A stretch of 44,916 nucleotides of DNA, taken from JAFGJQ01 sp964586145 (lineage in GTDB: Bacteria; Planctomycetota; Phycisphaerae; UBA1845). The DNA is taken from positions 1 through 44,916 of the forward strand of contig CAZPHH010000036.1 in the NCBI GenBank assembly GCA_964586145.1, given 5' to 3'. The notes beneath the pieces were generated by a model. That model ran no database searches and was not told where the DNA came from. It saw only the letters and a list, made by a program, of their open reading frames with translations. The position numbers were made by a program, and so were the translations under genes. This document shows positions 19,201-27,768 of the stretch, piece after piece. Position 1 is the first letter of the stretch. Each line of letters opens with the position of its first letter.

Positions 19201-21962
19201 CGGCATACACCGGGATGCGGATCTACGGCTACAACCTGGCGGGCAAGTACGAGAAGGACCTTCCGCCGGTATGCCTGACCACGCTGCCCCTGAACTGCCG
19301 CGGGCTGACACGGGTCACGCTGTCTTTCGCCCGCTGGTTGGGCGTGGAGTCCAGCAGCTATGACAGTGCGTCGATCGAAGCCTCGACGGACGGCGAGCGA
19401 TGGGAGACGGTGTGGCGGCACAGCGGCGCGAACCTCCAGGAGACTTCGTGGAGTCAGCAGTCTTACAACATCGGGGCCATCGCCGATGGTTCGCCGTTCG
19501 TTCAAATCCGCTGGGTCATGGGCCCGACGGACAGCGCCGACGAATACAGCGGCTGGAACCTGGATGACATCCGGGTCCTCGGCATCGGAACGCCCGAGGC
19601 GAACCAGCCGCCTCTGGCCAAACCGGCCTCCGTGGAAACCGGCCGGAATTTTGCCATGGACATCGCTCTGGAAGCGATTGACGTGGACAACGATCCGCTG
19701 GCCTACACCGTGGAGGCGTTGCCTGCAAACGGAACCCTGTGGGACCCGAGCGGGGGGACGATCACGGACGTGCCGTACACGTTGGTCGCCCCGGGCACAA
19801 CGCTGGTGTACACGCCCGACCCGGAATATGTGGGGACGGACGTCTTTCGCTTCCGCGTTTTCGACGGAAGCCTCGACTCGAATCTGGCCCCGGTGACGGT
19901 GACGGTCCTGGACTTCGCGGACTTCCCCATGGAAGACGGGTTTGAGGACGGCCCGCCGCTAGCGCCGTATTGGCAGACAAACTCAACGAATGTCGGGTAT
20001 ATCAAGGTCACGGACGAGCACGGCCCGCAGGGCGACTACCACGTGGTGATGGCCTCGGGGGCGGAGAACGCGTTCAGCCTCAACGAACTCACGCTGGTCG
20101 CGGACCTCGAGGGCCACTCCAAGGTCCTCCTGCGATACGACTGGAAAGACTTTGACGATGAGCGGCACCTCGCCCCCGCATCCTGGCAGGGCTCGGCCCA
20201 GGGTGACGCCGTGGCCATCAGCGAGGATGGAATCCACTGGTACAAGGTCGCGGACCTCGTGAATCCCCGGGTGGCCGCGCCGGAGGCCGACAGCGACGGC
20301 CAGCGGGCCGACTTCTACCAGACGGTCACGCTCGATCTCGACGCCGCCGCGGCTGCCGCCGGCATCGCGTACAACCACACGTTCCGCATCCGGTTCCAGC
20401 AGTATGACAACTACCCGATCCCGTCCGACGGCATCGCGATCGACAACGTGCAGCTCATCCAGGGAACGGACGATCCGATCATCACGACGCCCGCCCTGCC
20501 GCTGGCGGTCCTGGGGGTGCCCTACGGCCCCGTGTCGTTGACCGCCGCCGGCGGCGACCTTCCGCTGACGTGGTCGGCGCCGTTGCTCTACTTCGAGGAG
20601 AACCTGGGAAGCTCTCCGTTCGCCGAAGTCGGCGAGCCGCAGGGCTGGATCGGGCACGATGCGGTGTTTGACTACACGCTGCCGTTCGCGTTCCCGTTCT
20701 ACGGACAGAGCTACACGCAGATCAAGGTGGCCACGGACGGCTGGATCAACTTCGGCTCGTACGTCGGCTCCACCTACAACAACAGCCTGGCCCTGCTGAA
20801 GTACAACAAGCGGATCGCCGTGCTCTGGGACGATCAGACCACCCAGGGCGGCGGGGACATCTACATCGACGACGATACGCCCGGACAGGTGACCATCCGG
20901 TGGGCCACGTTCATCGGAGCGAATCCCTGCAACTACAGCGCCACGCTGTACGACAACGGCCGCATCCGCATGGACTACGGACCCGGCAACACGCCACTGA
21001 CTGCCACGGTCGGGATATCGGCGGGCGACCAGGTCCGGTACCTGCTGTCCGCTCACGACGCCCAGCCGGACCTGGGCAACGCGAATTCCATGCTGATGAA
21101 CTTCTCACAGCTCCCGCCGGGGCTGGCGATGGACGCGGCGGGCACGATTTCCGGCACGCCCACCCGGACCGGTCTCTTCAAGGCCATCTTCCACGTGGTG
21201 GACGCATCCCAGCGAACGGACGAAAAGCTGATTCCGATGGCTGTGGTCGCTCCGATGTTCGGCGACTACGACTTTGACGGCGACGTGGACCTCGACGACT
21301 ACGAGGCGTTTGCCGAGTGCATGGAAGCGGAGACGGCCTCCGAGCTATGCTTGCTTGTCTTTGACGACGACGGCGACTTGAGCGTTACGTTGGCCGACTT
21401 CGCCCGCTTCCAGCGGGAGTTGGCCGGCGAGCCCGAGCCGCTCGCGTTCCTGGTGGGCCATTCGCCCGACGCCGGCAGCACGCTCTGGCGGCCGAACAAC
21501 AACGTGGTGCGCCTCCACTTCGACCGGGACATCGTCCTGCCGGACGTCGACGAGCTTCAGATCGTCAAGCTGGTCCCCGGCGGAGGGTATGGAATCGACC
21601 AGACCTCCAACTTCGCCCTGTCGGTCGAGAGCGACCTGCTGGGCGATCCCCGCGTGCTGCGGATCTTCCAGCACTCGCCGGCCCTTGAGCACGGCTCGTG
21701 GTATGCGATCCGCAGCACCGGCAACTGGCCGGGCGTCGCGCCGTTTTCCGCGGAATACGCCGTCGCCGTGGGTGACGCGGACGACGACGGCAGCGTCCTG
21801 AACGCGGACCTGAGTTACATCAACGCCGCAGCGCCCACGATGGACGTGGGCGACTCCGAACGGCGTGACATTGACGGCGATGGCGCCGTCACGATCGAGG
21901 ACGTGGACCGGGCGGCGGACTTCGTGCCGTCCGGGCCGACCCCGCGTCCGGACGGGCACTAG
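16218..21962 (+). CDS. Secreted subtilisin-like serine protease (S8), 1914 aa, with adhesion domains and dockerin-like repeats
   Basis: GTG at 16218 has GGAG 8 nt upstream and opens directly into a signal peptide (TILAVTASLICVSSASA). A propeptide-like region (to about residue 230) precedes the S8 domain. The triad is D271 (SILDECVEKWHPDL), H308 (RHGTACAGV) and S498 (GGTSSATP), with oxyanion N411 (AAGNND), so it appears active. Downstream are two jellyroll-like domains (YDSCEGASPPW..., and one starting YDFPLDTDPGW), two cadherin-like PENQPVNIQLKGSD-type domains, a putative-Ig (He_PIG) pair split by a long insert, and a dockerin-like DFDGDVDLDDYEAF repeat. An SbsA-like Ig region and a second calcium-loop pair (DADDDGSVLNADL, DIDGDGAVTIEDV) end the protein. 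Function is inferred as extracellular proteolysis. Confidence 0.92.
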   Translation: MSCKTHQRSVRTILAVTASLICVSSASANPGTVADLSQMPAYFHDVTGPRAFLPSDVEFVVRVTPRPGRSGERPDTLPARVSPLRLAPAAAALEGHLERRNLFVVRDAPKGAIQNVAGVEYVLPLLYLEDDDIPIYPTNRVAVQFRAGADPQLLYQLALTHGFDVEKRERGVNRYWLTVRDVSRTNPLALANYIHENTEIAEYAAPDFVLPKVALEPDPILDPYYALQWHLDGDVLKGAAAGSDINAEAAWDSNYGATALGSSTVRVSILDECVEKWHPDLFPNWAAGLDLDNDPPDDDPSPDGGQRHGTACAGVAVAAANSIGVRGACPSCGLIGVKFFGATVAEMAEGFYFSMDPNNDGDHSDGAAVLSNSWSFASGTLQPPEVVNAINTVATTGRNGKGVLILFAAGNNDHTVNGVSAIAQLATTMAVGGTNSNAQHTEFSDVGPEIGITTPTNDRGDDGVRFPWLDIVTVDNTGSSGYNGLPDLDYTNAFGGTSSATPLAAGILALIISQDESMTAAQARAILQHTAVRLDEPYGRFDPVTGHSHRFGFGRADAGQAIAAAAGGIRWPDRIKTLTASPVGNNIQLVWTRPLDDYESTVVVKSNTPIDWMPEDGQTYSVGQEVAPGVIVIFNGPDTSYTDLGALTGAFFYAAYPRSALNRYGFGAKAHRIRGGVTVFYDSCEGASPPWTHDGPGDEWERGTPTSANGIFGQVVGGSGPLAGIRGVRAINGNNCWGTDMRSTYNPNANFYLQTPLLNLTGVTAPVFLEYWDWCLLETYYDRCTVEVVDAGNAFLGYVDADTGGDYDWTQRIYDLTPFAGQPIKIRFRLQSDGLLQRDGWFLDEIRVTVADNVPIPPTADDLYAETPENQPVNIQLKGSDPNPGTILQYVIASLPAHGALTDLNAGTPITTVPYTLAANGAFVTYAPSADYQGPDVFTYHSFDGGLPSNEAAVTLSVGTPLLVYDFPLDTDPGWLREASWQYGYPLGQGGDPPTAYTGMRIYGYNLAGKYEKDLPPVCLTTLPLNCRGLTRVTLSFARWLGVESSSYDSASIEASTDGERWETVWRHSGANLQETSWSQQSYNIGAIADGSPFVQIRWVMGPTDSADEYSGWNLDDIRVLGIGTPEANQPPLAKPASVETGRNFAMDIALEAIDVDNDPLAYTVEALPANGTLWDPSGGTITDVPYTLVAPGTTLVYTPDPEYVGTDVFRFRVFDGSLDSNLAPVTVTVLDFADFPMEDGFEDGPPLAPYWQTNSTNVGYIKVTDEHGPQGDYHVVMASGAENAFSLNELTLVADLEGHSKVLLRYDWKDFDDERHLAPASWQGSAQGDAVAISEDGIHWYKVADLVNPRVAAPEADSDGQRADFYQTVTLDLDAAAAAAGIAYNHTFRIRFQQYDNYPIPSDGIAIDNVQLIQGTDDPIITTPALPLAVLGVPYGPVSLTAAGGDLPLTWSAPLLYFEENLGSSPFAEVGEPQGWIGHDAVFDYTLPFAFPFYGQSYTQIKVATDGWINFGSYVGSTYNNSLALLKYNKRIAVLWDDQTTQGGGDIYIDDDTPGQVTIRWATFIGANPCNYSATLYDNGRIRMDYGPGNTPLTATVGISAGDQVRYLLSAHDAQPDLGNANSMLMNFSQLPPGLAMDAAGTISGTPTRTGLFKAIFHVVDASQRTDEKLIPMAVVAPMFGDYDFDGDVDLDDYEAFAECMEAETASELCLLVFDDDGDLSVTLADFARFQRELAGEPEPLAFLVGHSPDAGSTLWRPNNNVVRLHFDRDIVLPDVDELQIVKLVPGGGYGIDQTSNFALSVESDLLGDPRVLRIFQHSPALEHGSWYAIRSTGNWPGVAPFSAEYAVAVGDADDDGSVLNADLSYINAAAPTMDVGDSERRDIDGDGAVTIEDVDRAADFVPSGPTPRPDGH

Positions 21963-22056
21963 GCCCGCCGGGGATGGATCGGAAATCGTCCGGGCGCGTG
22001 GGGCGGGTCTGAGCGCCCGCAACGCGACCGGAAGTCAGAAGAAGGGAGAGAGCAGA

Positions 22057-22605
22057 ATGAAAGTCGTTTCATTGGGCGCGCTTGCGCTCCTGACAATCAC
22101 CACGGTTTCGCCGGCCGCCAGCACTACGTTTGACCCGCCGCTCGTCGAGGTTCAGGCGGGCACGCCGGCCCTGTTTGACGTGTACGTGGCGGTCGAATCC
22201 CTTTCGGCGTTCGATGCCGCGGACATCCTGATCGGGTCCAACGAGGTGGCGGACCTCAGCTTCGCGTACAGCCCGGAGTGGGAAGCGGCCATGGCCGGCT
22301 TCGTCACGCCGATCACGTACGACAGCGGCGTCTACGGCCAAGACGTGTTCGTGGGCGGCTTCCGTGTGGCCGGTGCGATCGAGGGCAGCCTGTGGGTCGG
22401 CACGCTGACGGTGGACACTGCGGGCCTGGCGGTGGGCGATTATCCGATTGTCGTGGACGGCGTCGCAGACGGCATGAGCCGCCTGACGCTGGCCGGCAAT
22501 TGGGAGCCGCTCTCCGGCATGGGCACGGTCCGCATTCCGGAGCCGGCAACGCTGGTTCTTCTGGCGATCGGCGGGCTGGTCGTGGCGCGGCGCAGGGCCA
22601 CATAG
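22057..22605 (+). CDS. PEP-CTERM protein with possible cohesin-like domain
   Basis: This 182-aa exported protein has the signal peptide MKVVSLGALALLTITTVSPAAS. A beta domain follows with VEVQAGTPALFDVYVAVESL, FDAADILIGS and GTLTVDTAGLAVGDYPI, a strand pattern reminiscent of cohesin-type folds (uncertain). The C-terminal sorting signal is IPEPATLVLLAIGGLVVARRR. PEP-CTERM proteins are processed by an exosortase and retained at the envelope or matrix; no exosortase lies in this window. GAAGGGAGAG gives a clear ribosome site. It follows the subtilase by 94 nt on the same strand, so it could be cotranscribed and serve as a surface partner. Confidence 0.85.
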   Translation: MKVVSLGALALLTITTVSPAASTTFDPPLVEVQAGTPALFDVYVAVESLSAFDAADILIGSNEVADLSFAYSPEWEAAMAGFVTPITYDSGVYGQDVFVGGFRVAGAIEGSLWVGTLTVDTAGLAVGDYPIVVDGVADGMSRLTLAGNWEPLSGMGTVRIPEPATLVLLAIGGLVVARRRAT

Positions 22606-22756
22606 ACGACGAACTGCGGACGGCGAAAGCGCCGGACCGCGCAAGCCGAAGCGAGCGTTGCCTCCGTACGGTCGGCCGCGCCTGCCGCGCGCCGACGGCA
22701 TGCCGTGTGGCGGCGTGCCTGCGGCCGGTCGGCCTCCGCTGCTCGTCGTGGCTCCG

Positions 22757-25570
22757 TCAGTTCCCCAGCCGCAGCCACTCGCCGATCTGCGGTGCGTAGC
22801 GGACGATCAGCCCGGCAAACACGACGCTCACCATGCTCATGAGCTTGATGAGGATGTTCAGGCTCGGGCCGGAGGTGTCCTTGAACGGATCACCCACGGT
22901 GTCGCCCACCACGGTGGCCTTGTGGTCGTCCGAGCCTTTGCCGAACACGATCAGGTCCGGCGCGTTCGCCCGAACGGCCTGTTGTGCCCGCGCCAGAATC
23001 GCATCGCGGGCTCCCGCGGGCAGCCTGGCCCGAAGCTCGGCGCTCTCCACGACTTCGCGGGCGGTCACCCGACCGTAGGTTTCGATCAGCTTTTTCGCGT
23101 TGTCCCATGCGCCGCCCGCATTCGCCATGTAGATCGCCATGGCGAAGCCGCAGGTGAGTCCGCCGGCCAGCAACCCCATCACACCGGGAACGCCGAACAC
23201 CAGACCCACCACGATCGGAAGAATAATCGCCAGCAGAGACGGCACGATCATTTCCCGCTGGGCGCCCGCCGTGGAAATCGCCACGCAGGTCGCGTAGTCC
23301 GGGTATTGCTCGTTGCCCAGGGTCACGCGGGCCGGCCAGTTGTCCGGATTGTGCACGAAGGCCTCGTCCTTTCCCTGTCCGCGAAGGTAGTCCCGGATCT
23401 TCTCAAACTGCCTCCGACACTCCAGCATCATCTGGTTGGCCGCCCGGCCCACGGCCTTCATGGTCAGCGAGGAGAACAGGAACACCAACAGCACACCCGA
23501 GAAGAGGCCGCAGAGGACCTTCGGGTTCATCAGCGTCACGTCGTAGAACCGCATGAAATGCTGCATCGACGCTCGCCGGGCCGCCACCAGCTCCAGAACA
23601 TGAACCTCGCCCCCTTCGACGAATTCCGCCCTCCGGACGTATCCCTCCTCATGGCTGGCCTCCGGGCCAAGCGTCAGTTTCGTCTTGCCGATCACCAACT
23701 CTTCCTGCGCCGCCGGCGAGAGCGTCGCGAAATCCAGGGCCATGTACGCCTCGAAATCGCTGTTCGCCTTGCCGTCGCCGATCCGGCCGCCGAACTTGCC
23801 GAACCCCAGGTACACGGCCTCATCGGGCGCCGCTGCGGCGTAGACGGCGGGAACCATGTCGCGGGCCTGGTAGACCTGCCCGAACCGGACCTCCTCCAGG
23901 TACGCGGCCAGCAGCGCCAACGCCGTCAGGGCCGCCGACCCGATCGCGAATCCCTTGCCCGTCGCCGCGGTGGTGTTCCCGAGGGCGTCCAGCGCGTCCG
24001 TACGCTGGCGGACCTGTGGCTGCTGGTGGGTCATCTCCGCGTTGCCGCCGGCATTGTCCGCGATCGGCCCGTACGCATCCGTGGCCAGCGTGATTCCCAG
24101 GGTGGCCAGCATCCCCACCGCCGCGATGCCCACGCCGTACAGCCCGAGCATGAACTCCGACCCGCCGCCCGCAAAGATGAATGCGGCCAGGATGGCCACG
24201 ATGATCGTCGCCAGCGACGCCCACGTGCTGAACATGCCTTCGGCGATCCCGCCGATGATGACCGTGGCCGGTCCCGTGACGGCCTGGGAGCTCACGCCCC
24301 GCGTGGGCGGGTAGTCATAGCTGGTGTAGTACTCCGTGGCCTTGCCGATGATGACACCGGCCACCAATCCGGCCAGAATGCTCCCCCAGATGCCGTACCA
24401 CTTGACCGTGTATCCGTCCTCCGTGGCGGGGATGTCCTTCAGGAGGAACCAGCAAACCCCGAGGGCCACCACCGCAATCAGCGCGGAACTGCCGAAGATG
24501 CCACGGTTCAGCGCCGCCATCAGCACCCCCATGGTGGCCTTCTCTTCCGTGCGCACCAGGTAGATGCCGATCACCGAGAGCACGATGCCGACGCCGGCCA
24601 GCACCATCGGCGTGGCCAGAAAACGGATCGCCGCCGCGGCGCCGTTCGCCGTAATCTCGGACCCGAACAGGGCCGTCGCCGCCGCCACACCCAGGGCTGC
24701 CGTCGCCAGGATGGAGCCTGCGTAGGATTCGTACAGATCGGCGCCCATGCCCGCTACGTCCCCGACATTGTCACCCACGTTGTCCGCGATGGTGGCGGGG
24801 TTTCGCGGGTCGTCCTCGGGGATGCCCGCTTCGACCTTGCCCACGAGGTCCGCCCCCACATCGGCCGCCTTGGTGTAGATTCCGCCGCCCACACGAGCGA
24901 ACAGCGCCTGTGTCGAGGCCCCCATGCCGAACGTCAGCATGATGACAGTGATCACGGAAAGATGGATGTCCGTGACGTGATACAGAATCAGGAACCAGCC
25001 GCAGATGTCGACCAGGGCGAACCCCACTACAACCAGGCCCATCACGGCCCCCGCGCGGAACGCCACCACCAGCCCGCGGTTGAGGCTCTCCCGGGCGCCC
25101 GCGGCCGTTCGGTTACTCGCCAACGTGGCCGTTCGCATGCCCAGGTAGCCGCACAAACCGCTGAAAAAGCCGCCGGTCAGAAACGCGGCGAACACGATTT
25201 CGTTCTGGACCTTCAGGACGAAGCCCATGAAGGCCAGCAGGGCAGCCAGGACCACGAAGACGATCGCCACCACCCGGTACTGCCGACGGAGATAGGCCAT
25301 CGCCCCTTCCCGCACGTGGCCGGCGATCTCAATCATGTCCGGATCACCCGGATTGGCCGTCTTGACCTCCCGGTAGAATTTCAGGGCGAAGAAGAGCGCC
25401 AGCAGCGCCCCGATCGGCGCGACCCACCACACGCCGGGGATGGCCGGTCGGATGACCGCCCCCGCCTCCACAGGCGCTTCCGCCGCAGCGGCTGTGGCTG
25501 CCGTCAGTGAGAACGCGATCACCCCAAACACCCACACCCAGCAGGTCGAACGGCCCACGGTCGAGAACAA
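22757..25570 (-). CDS. hppA: Membrane-bound ion-translocating pyrophosphatase, K+-dependent type, with extra loop
   Basis: This 937-aa integral membrane enzyme couples PPi hydrolysis to H+ or Na+ pumping. Key motifs are DVGADLVGKVEAGIPEDDPR (237-256), IADNVGDNVGDVAGMGADLYES (261-282), DNAGGNAEM and, near the C-terminus, DPFKDTSGPSLN. GNTTAATGKG (531-540) has Ala where K+-independent enzymes have Lys, so K+ dependence is predicted; the pumped ion cannot be told. The protein is longer than most family members because of an N-terminal signal-like extension and about 118 hydrophilic residues (about 560-678) before the MNPKVLCGLFSG helix. The start is TTG at 25570, supported by AAGGAG 7 nt upstream. 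Confidence 0.95.
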   Translation of the reverse strand: MFSTVGRSTCWVWVFGVIAFSLTAATAAAAEAPVEAGAVIRPAIPGVWWVAPIGALLALFFALKFYREVKTANPGDPDMIEIAGHVREGAMAYLRRQYRVVAIVFVVLAALLAFMGFVLKVQNEIVFAAFLTGGFFSGLCGYLGMRTATLASNRTAAGARESLNRGLVVAFRAGAVMGLVVVGFALVDICGWFLILYHVTDIHLSVITVIMLTFGMGASTQALFARVGGGIYTKAADVGADLVGKVEAGIPEDDPRNPATIADNVGDNVGDVAGMGADLYESYAGSILATAALGVAAATALFGSEITANGAAAAIRFLATPMVLAGVGIVLSVIGIYLVRTEEKATMGVLMAALNRGIFGSSALIAVVALGVCWFLLKDIPATEDGYTVKWYGIWGSILAGLVAGVIIGKATEYYTSYDYPPTRGVSSQAVTGPATVIIGGIAEGMFSTWASLATIIVAILAAFIFAGGGSEFMLGLYGVGIAAVGMLATLGITLATDAYGPIADNAGGNAEMTHQQPQVRQRTDALDALGNTTAATGKGFAIGSAALTALALLAAYLEEVRFGQVYQARDMVPAVYAAAAPDEAVYLGFGKFGGRIGDGKANSDFEAYMALDFATLSPAAQEELVIGKTKLTLGPEASHEEGYVRRAEFVEGGEVHVLELVAARRASMQHFMRFYDVTLMNPKVLCGLFSGVLLVFLFSSLTMKAVGRAANQMMLECRRQFEKIRDYLRGQGKDEAFVHNPDNWPARVTLGNEQYPDYATCVAISTAGAQREMIVPSLLAIILPIVVGLVFGVPGVMGLLAGGLTCGFAMAIYMANAGGAWDNAKKLIETYGRVTAREVVESAELRARLPAGARDAILARAQQAVRANAPDLIVFGKGSDDHKATVVGDTVGDPFKDTSGPSLNILIKLMSMVSVVFAGLIVRYAPQIGEWLRLGN

Positions 25571-25711
25571 GGCAGGTCTCCTTATGCTGAATCATCCGCG
25601 CGGATCGGTCGCGTCTGACCGGCTCGCGTCGAACTGCAACCCTTTATTTTTCCGAGAATTACAAATGGTGCCCGCGCCGGCACCCCGGTTTCCGTCCCAC
25701 GGTACGCGGGG

Positions 25712-25739
25712 AATATAGCAGAACGCGGTGTCACGTCCA
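25712..25739 (-). promoter_or_regulatory. Sigma70-type promoter for hppA
   Basis: On the minus strand TGGACG (25739-25734), a 16-nt spacer and TATATT (25717-25712) lie about 140 nt upstream of the TTG start. The rest of the 323-bp divergent gap shows nothing convincing. Confidence 0.5.
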
Positions 25740-25893
25740 GTGTTTTTCGGTGGTCCAGGTTGCCCCTGAACACCGCCGCTTATACCCTGTTCCACGCGTC
25801 GGTCGTGTGCTCAGGCCTGCCTCGGGGCCCGTCGGGTGGCCCCTGGCGTCTCTGATATCGTCTGGACCGGCCCGACTGCTGGAGACAATAGCG

Positions 25894-27063
25894 ATGACAC
25901 TGCGTACGCCCCTGACCGCACTCTGCCTGTTGGGCCTCGGGTTGTCGACCCCGGCGGCCCGCGCCCAGTTGGATCGTCGCATTCAGGCCACGGGCAAGGC
26001 CGCCGGCACCCACCTGCGGGCGGCGGACGAGGCCAAGGCCGACGCCAAGCGTAACGCCGTGGAACAGGGCTGCGGCCTCTACCTCAACGCCCAAAGCGAG
26101 GCGGAGAATTTCCAGTTGGTCAAGGACCGCATCCTCGGTCAGGCCTCCGGGTACATCCGGGAGTTCAAAGTCCTCCGAGAGTGGACGGAGAACGACATCA
26201 GCTACTGCACCATCGATGCGGTGGTCGCCGTCGCGGATTTTGAGCGGGATTGGGCGTTGTTCGCCCAGGTGCGGGAGGACGAGGGGAACCCGCGCTGCGT
26301 GATCCTCATCACCGAGGATAACGACGTGGACGACCTCCGACCGCCCCGGACCCACGGCATCTGCCAGTCGGTGCTGGAGAATTTCTTCCTCAGCAAGGAC
26401 GTGCAGTTGATGGACAAGGGGGTGGCCGAGAACGTGCGAGCACGCGACCTGGAACTCGCCGCCGTCAATGAGGACATCAACAAGATGGCGGCCGTGGCCG
26501 CCGCGTTCAAGGCTGACGTTCTGGTTTTCGGCCGGGCCGAGGCCAAGGCGGGCGGCCCCATCACCATCGGTGACAAGACCGTTTACCGCTGGGACATCAC
26601 CCTGACCGTGCGGGCGATCCAGGCGGACTCGGCCCAGATCCTCATGTCCAACGTGTATCGGCCCAAGACGCCGTACCGGAGCGTGTCCGCGGGCTGCGGC
26701 GATGACGCCTTCGCCCGGCTGGCGGAAGACGTGGCCCCGGCCGTCCTCAAGGACGTGGGTGAAGCCTGGCGCAAACGGGCAACGGCCAGCCGCACGTGCC
26801 GCGTGTTCTGGCAATCGTGCAGCCGCCGGCAGTTCAAGGCCATTCAGGACCACCTCGCCGAAGATCGGGGCGTGGTCGGCGGCAAGGAAGGCGTGAAGCT
26901 CCGCGAGCTCGTCAACAACGTGGTGGAGTCTGAGATCAGTTGGAAGTACGATCTCGGCATGCTGGCCGATCGTATCGAGGAGATGGAAGTGGACGGCCTT
27001 ACCTTCGAGATCGTGGAGCAGTCCGCCAACCGCCTGGACGTCAGGGTCGTCGGCGGGCAGTAG
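25894..27063 (+). CDS. Exported protein with FlgT-N-like and CsgG/FlgT-middle-like domains
   Basis: This 389-aa protein has a signal peptide cleaved near PAARA-QLDRR. Residues of about 25-120 (ATGKAAGTHLRAADEAKADAKR, NAVEQGCGLYL, NFQLVKDRILGQASGYIREF) match the pattern of the FlgT N-terminal domain. The next section (CVILITEDNDVDD, then KADVLVFGRAEAK) resembles the alpha/beta nucleotide-binding-like CsgG or FlgT middle domain. The C-terminal region is not recognised. It is periplasmic or outer-membrane associated by inference. ATG at 25894 has GGAGA 8 nt upstream. No flagellar or curli genes are near. apt follows after 81 nt. Confidence 0.75.
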   Translation: MTLRTPLTALCLLGLGLSTPAARAQLDRRIQATGKAAGTHLRAADEAKADAKRNAVEQGCGLYLNAQSEAENFQLVKDRILGQASGYIREFKVLREWTENDISYCTIDAVVAVADFERDWALFAQVREDEGNPRCVILITEDNDVDDLRPPRTHGICQSVLENFFLSKDVQLMDKGVAENVRARDLELAAVNEDINKMAAVAAAFKADVLVFGRAEAKAGGPITIGDKTVYRWDITLTVRAIQADSAQILMSNVYRPKTPYRSVSAGCGDDAFARLAEDVAPAVLKDVGEAWRKRATASRTCRVFWQSCSRRQFKAIQDHLAEDRGVVGGKEGVKLRELVNNVVESEISWKYDLGMLADRIEEMEVDGLTFEIVEQSANRLDVRVVGGQ

Positions 27064-27144
27064 CGTCTGCTCCGGCGCACCAGCGCCTGCAAGCCGATGC
27101 GGGCCCCGACAGGAGCCGGCGCCCCCGGCCATGGAGACAATCGC

Positions 27145-27717
27145 ATGCGTACCCCCACGGACGAGGCTCTCGCCCGCGACGCCCAGGTCCAGCTCATCAA
27201 GCTGCGCGACCTGATCGCCGACGTGCCGGATTTCCCCAAGCCCGGCATCATCTTCAAGGACATCACGCCGCTGCTCGCGGACGCAGCGGGCCTGTCGCTG
27301 GCCGTCGAGTACCTCACCCAGCCCTTCCGCAAGGCGCGGGTGGACCTGGTGGTCGGAGCGGAGTCGCGCGGGTTTGTTTTCGGCACCGCCGTTGCCCGGA
27401 ATCTCTCCGCCGGCTTCGTCCCGATCCGCAAACCCGGCAAGCTGCCACGAGAGATCCACGCGGAAGAGTACCAGTTGGAGTATGGCGTGGACCGACTGGA
27501 AATCCACGCAGACGCCATCCGTGCCGGTCACCGCGTGCTGCTGGTGGACGACCTGCTGGCGACGGGCGGAACGGCCGCCGCGTGCTGCCGACTGGTCGAG
27601 TCGCTCGGCGGCCAGATCGTCGGATGCGCTTTCCTCGTGGAACTGGCCTTTCTCCGCGGCCGGGACGCACTGCGACCGTATCCGCTGCACTCCGTCCTGG
27701 TCGTGGACGAGGAGTGA
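27145..27717 (+). CDS. apt: Adenine phosphoribosyltransferase
   Basis: This 190-aa cytoplasmic purine salvage enzyme converts adenine and PRPP to AMP and PPi. Family motifs are DLIADVPDFPKPGIIFKDIT near the N-terminus, VVGAESRGFVFG, the GFVPIRKPGKLP loop, EYGVDRLEIH and the PRPP-binding VLLVDDLLATGGTA. ATG at 27145 is chosen over an upstream in-frame ATG because GGAGA sits 7 nt before it and the extension is not family-like. The PPi it releases could be consumed by the nearby pyrophosphatase, although they are on opposite strands. Confidence 0.95.
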   Translation: MRTPTDEALARDAQVQLIKLRDLIADVPDFPKPGIIFKDITPLLADAAGLSLAVEYLTQPFRKARVDLVVGAESRGFVFGTAVARNLSAGFVPIRKPGKLPREIHAEEYQLEYGVDRLEIHADAIRAGHRVLLVDDLLATGGTAAACCRLVESLGGQIVGCAFLVELAFLRGRDALRPYPLHSVLVVDEE

Positions 27718-27768
27718 CGTTGTCGCGAATCCGTCCGTCTGCAGCGTGAACGCCCGCTCCCGCGGAGC

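Noticed and set aside
22658..25510. A 950-codon open frame on the plus strand
   Set aside because: It is antisense to hppA, whose family motifs are unmistakable. The frame has no family features and is rich in Arg, His and Gln, as expected for a shadow in GC-rich DNA.
25760..25786. Promoter TTGCCC-N15-TATACC for the FlgT-like gene
   Set aside because: A 15-nt spacer is too short and the -35 is weak, so it is not annotated.
25780..27690. A 636-codon open frame on the minus strand
   Set aside because: It lies antisense to the FlgT-like gene and apt, both supported by ribosome sites and motifs.
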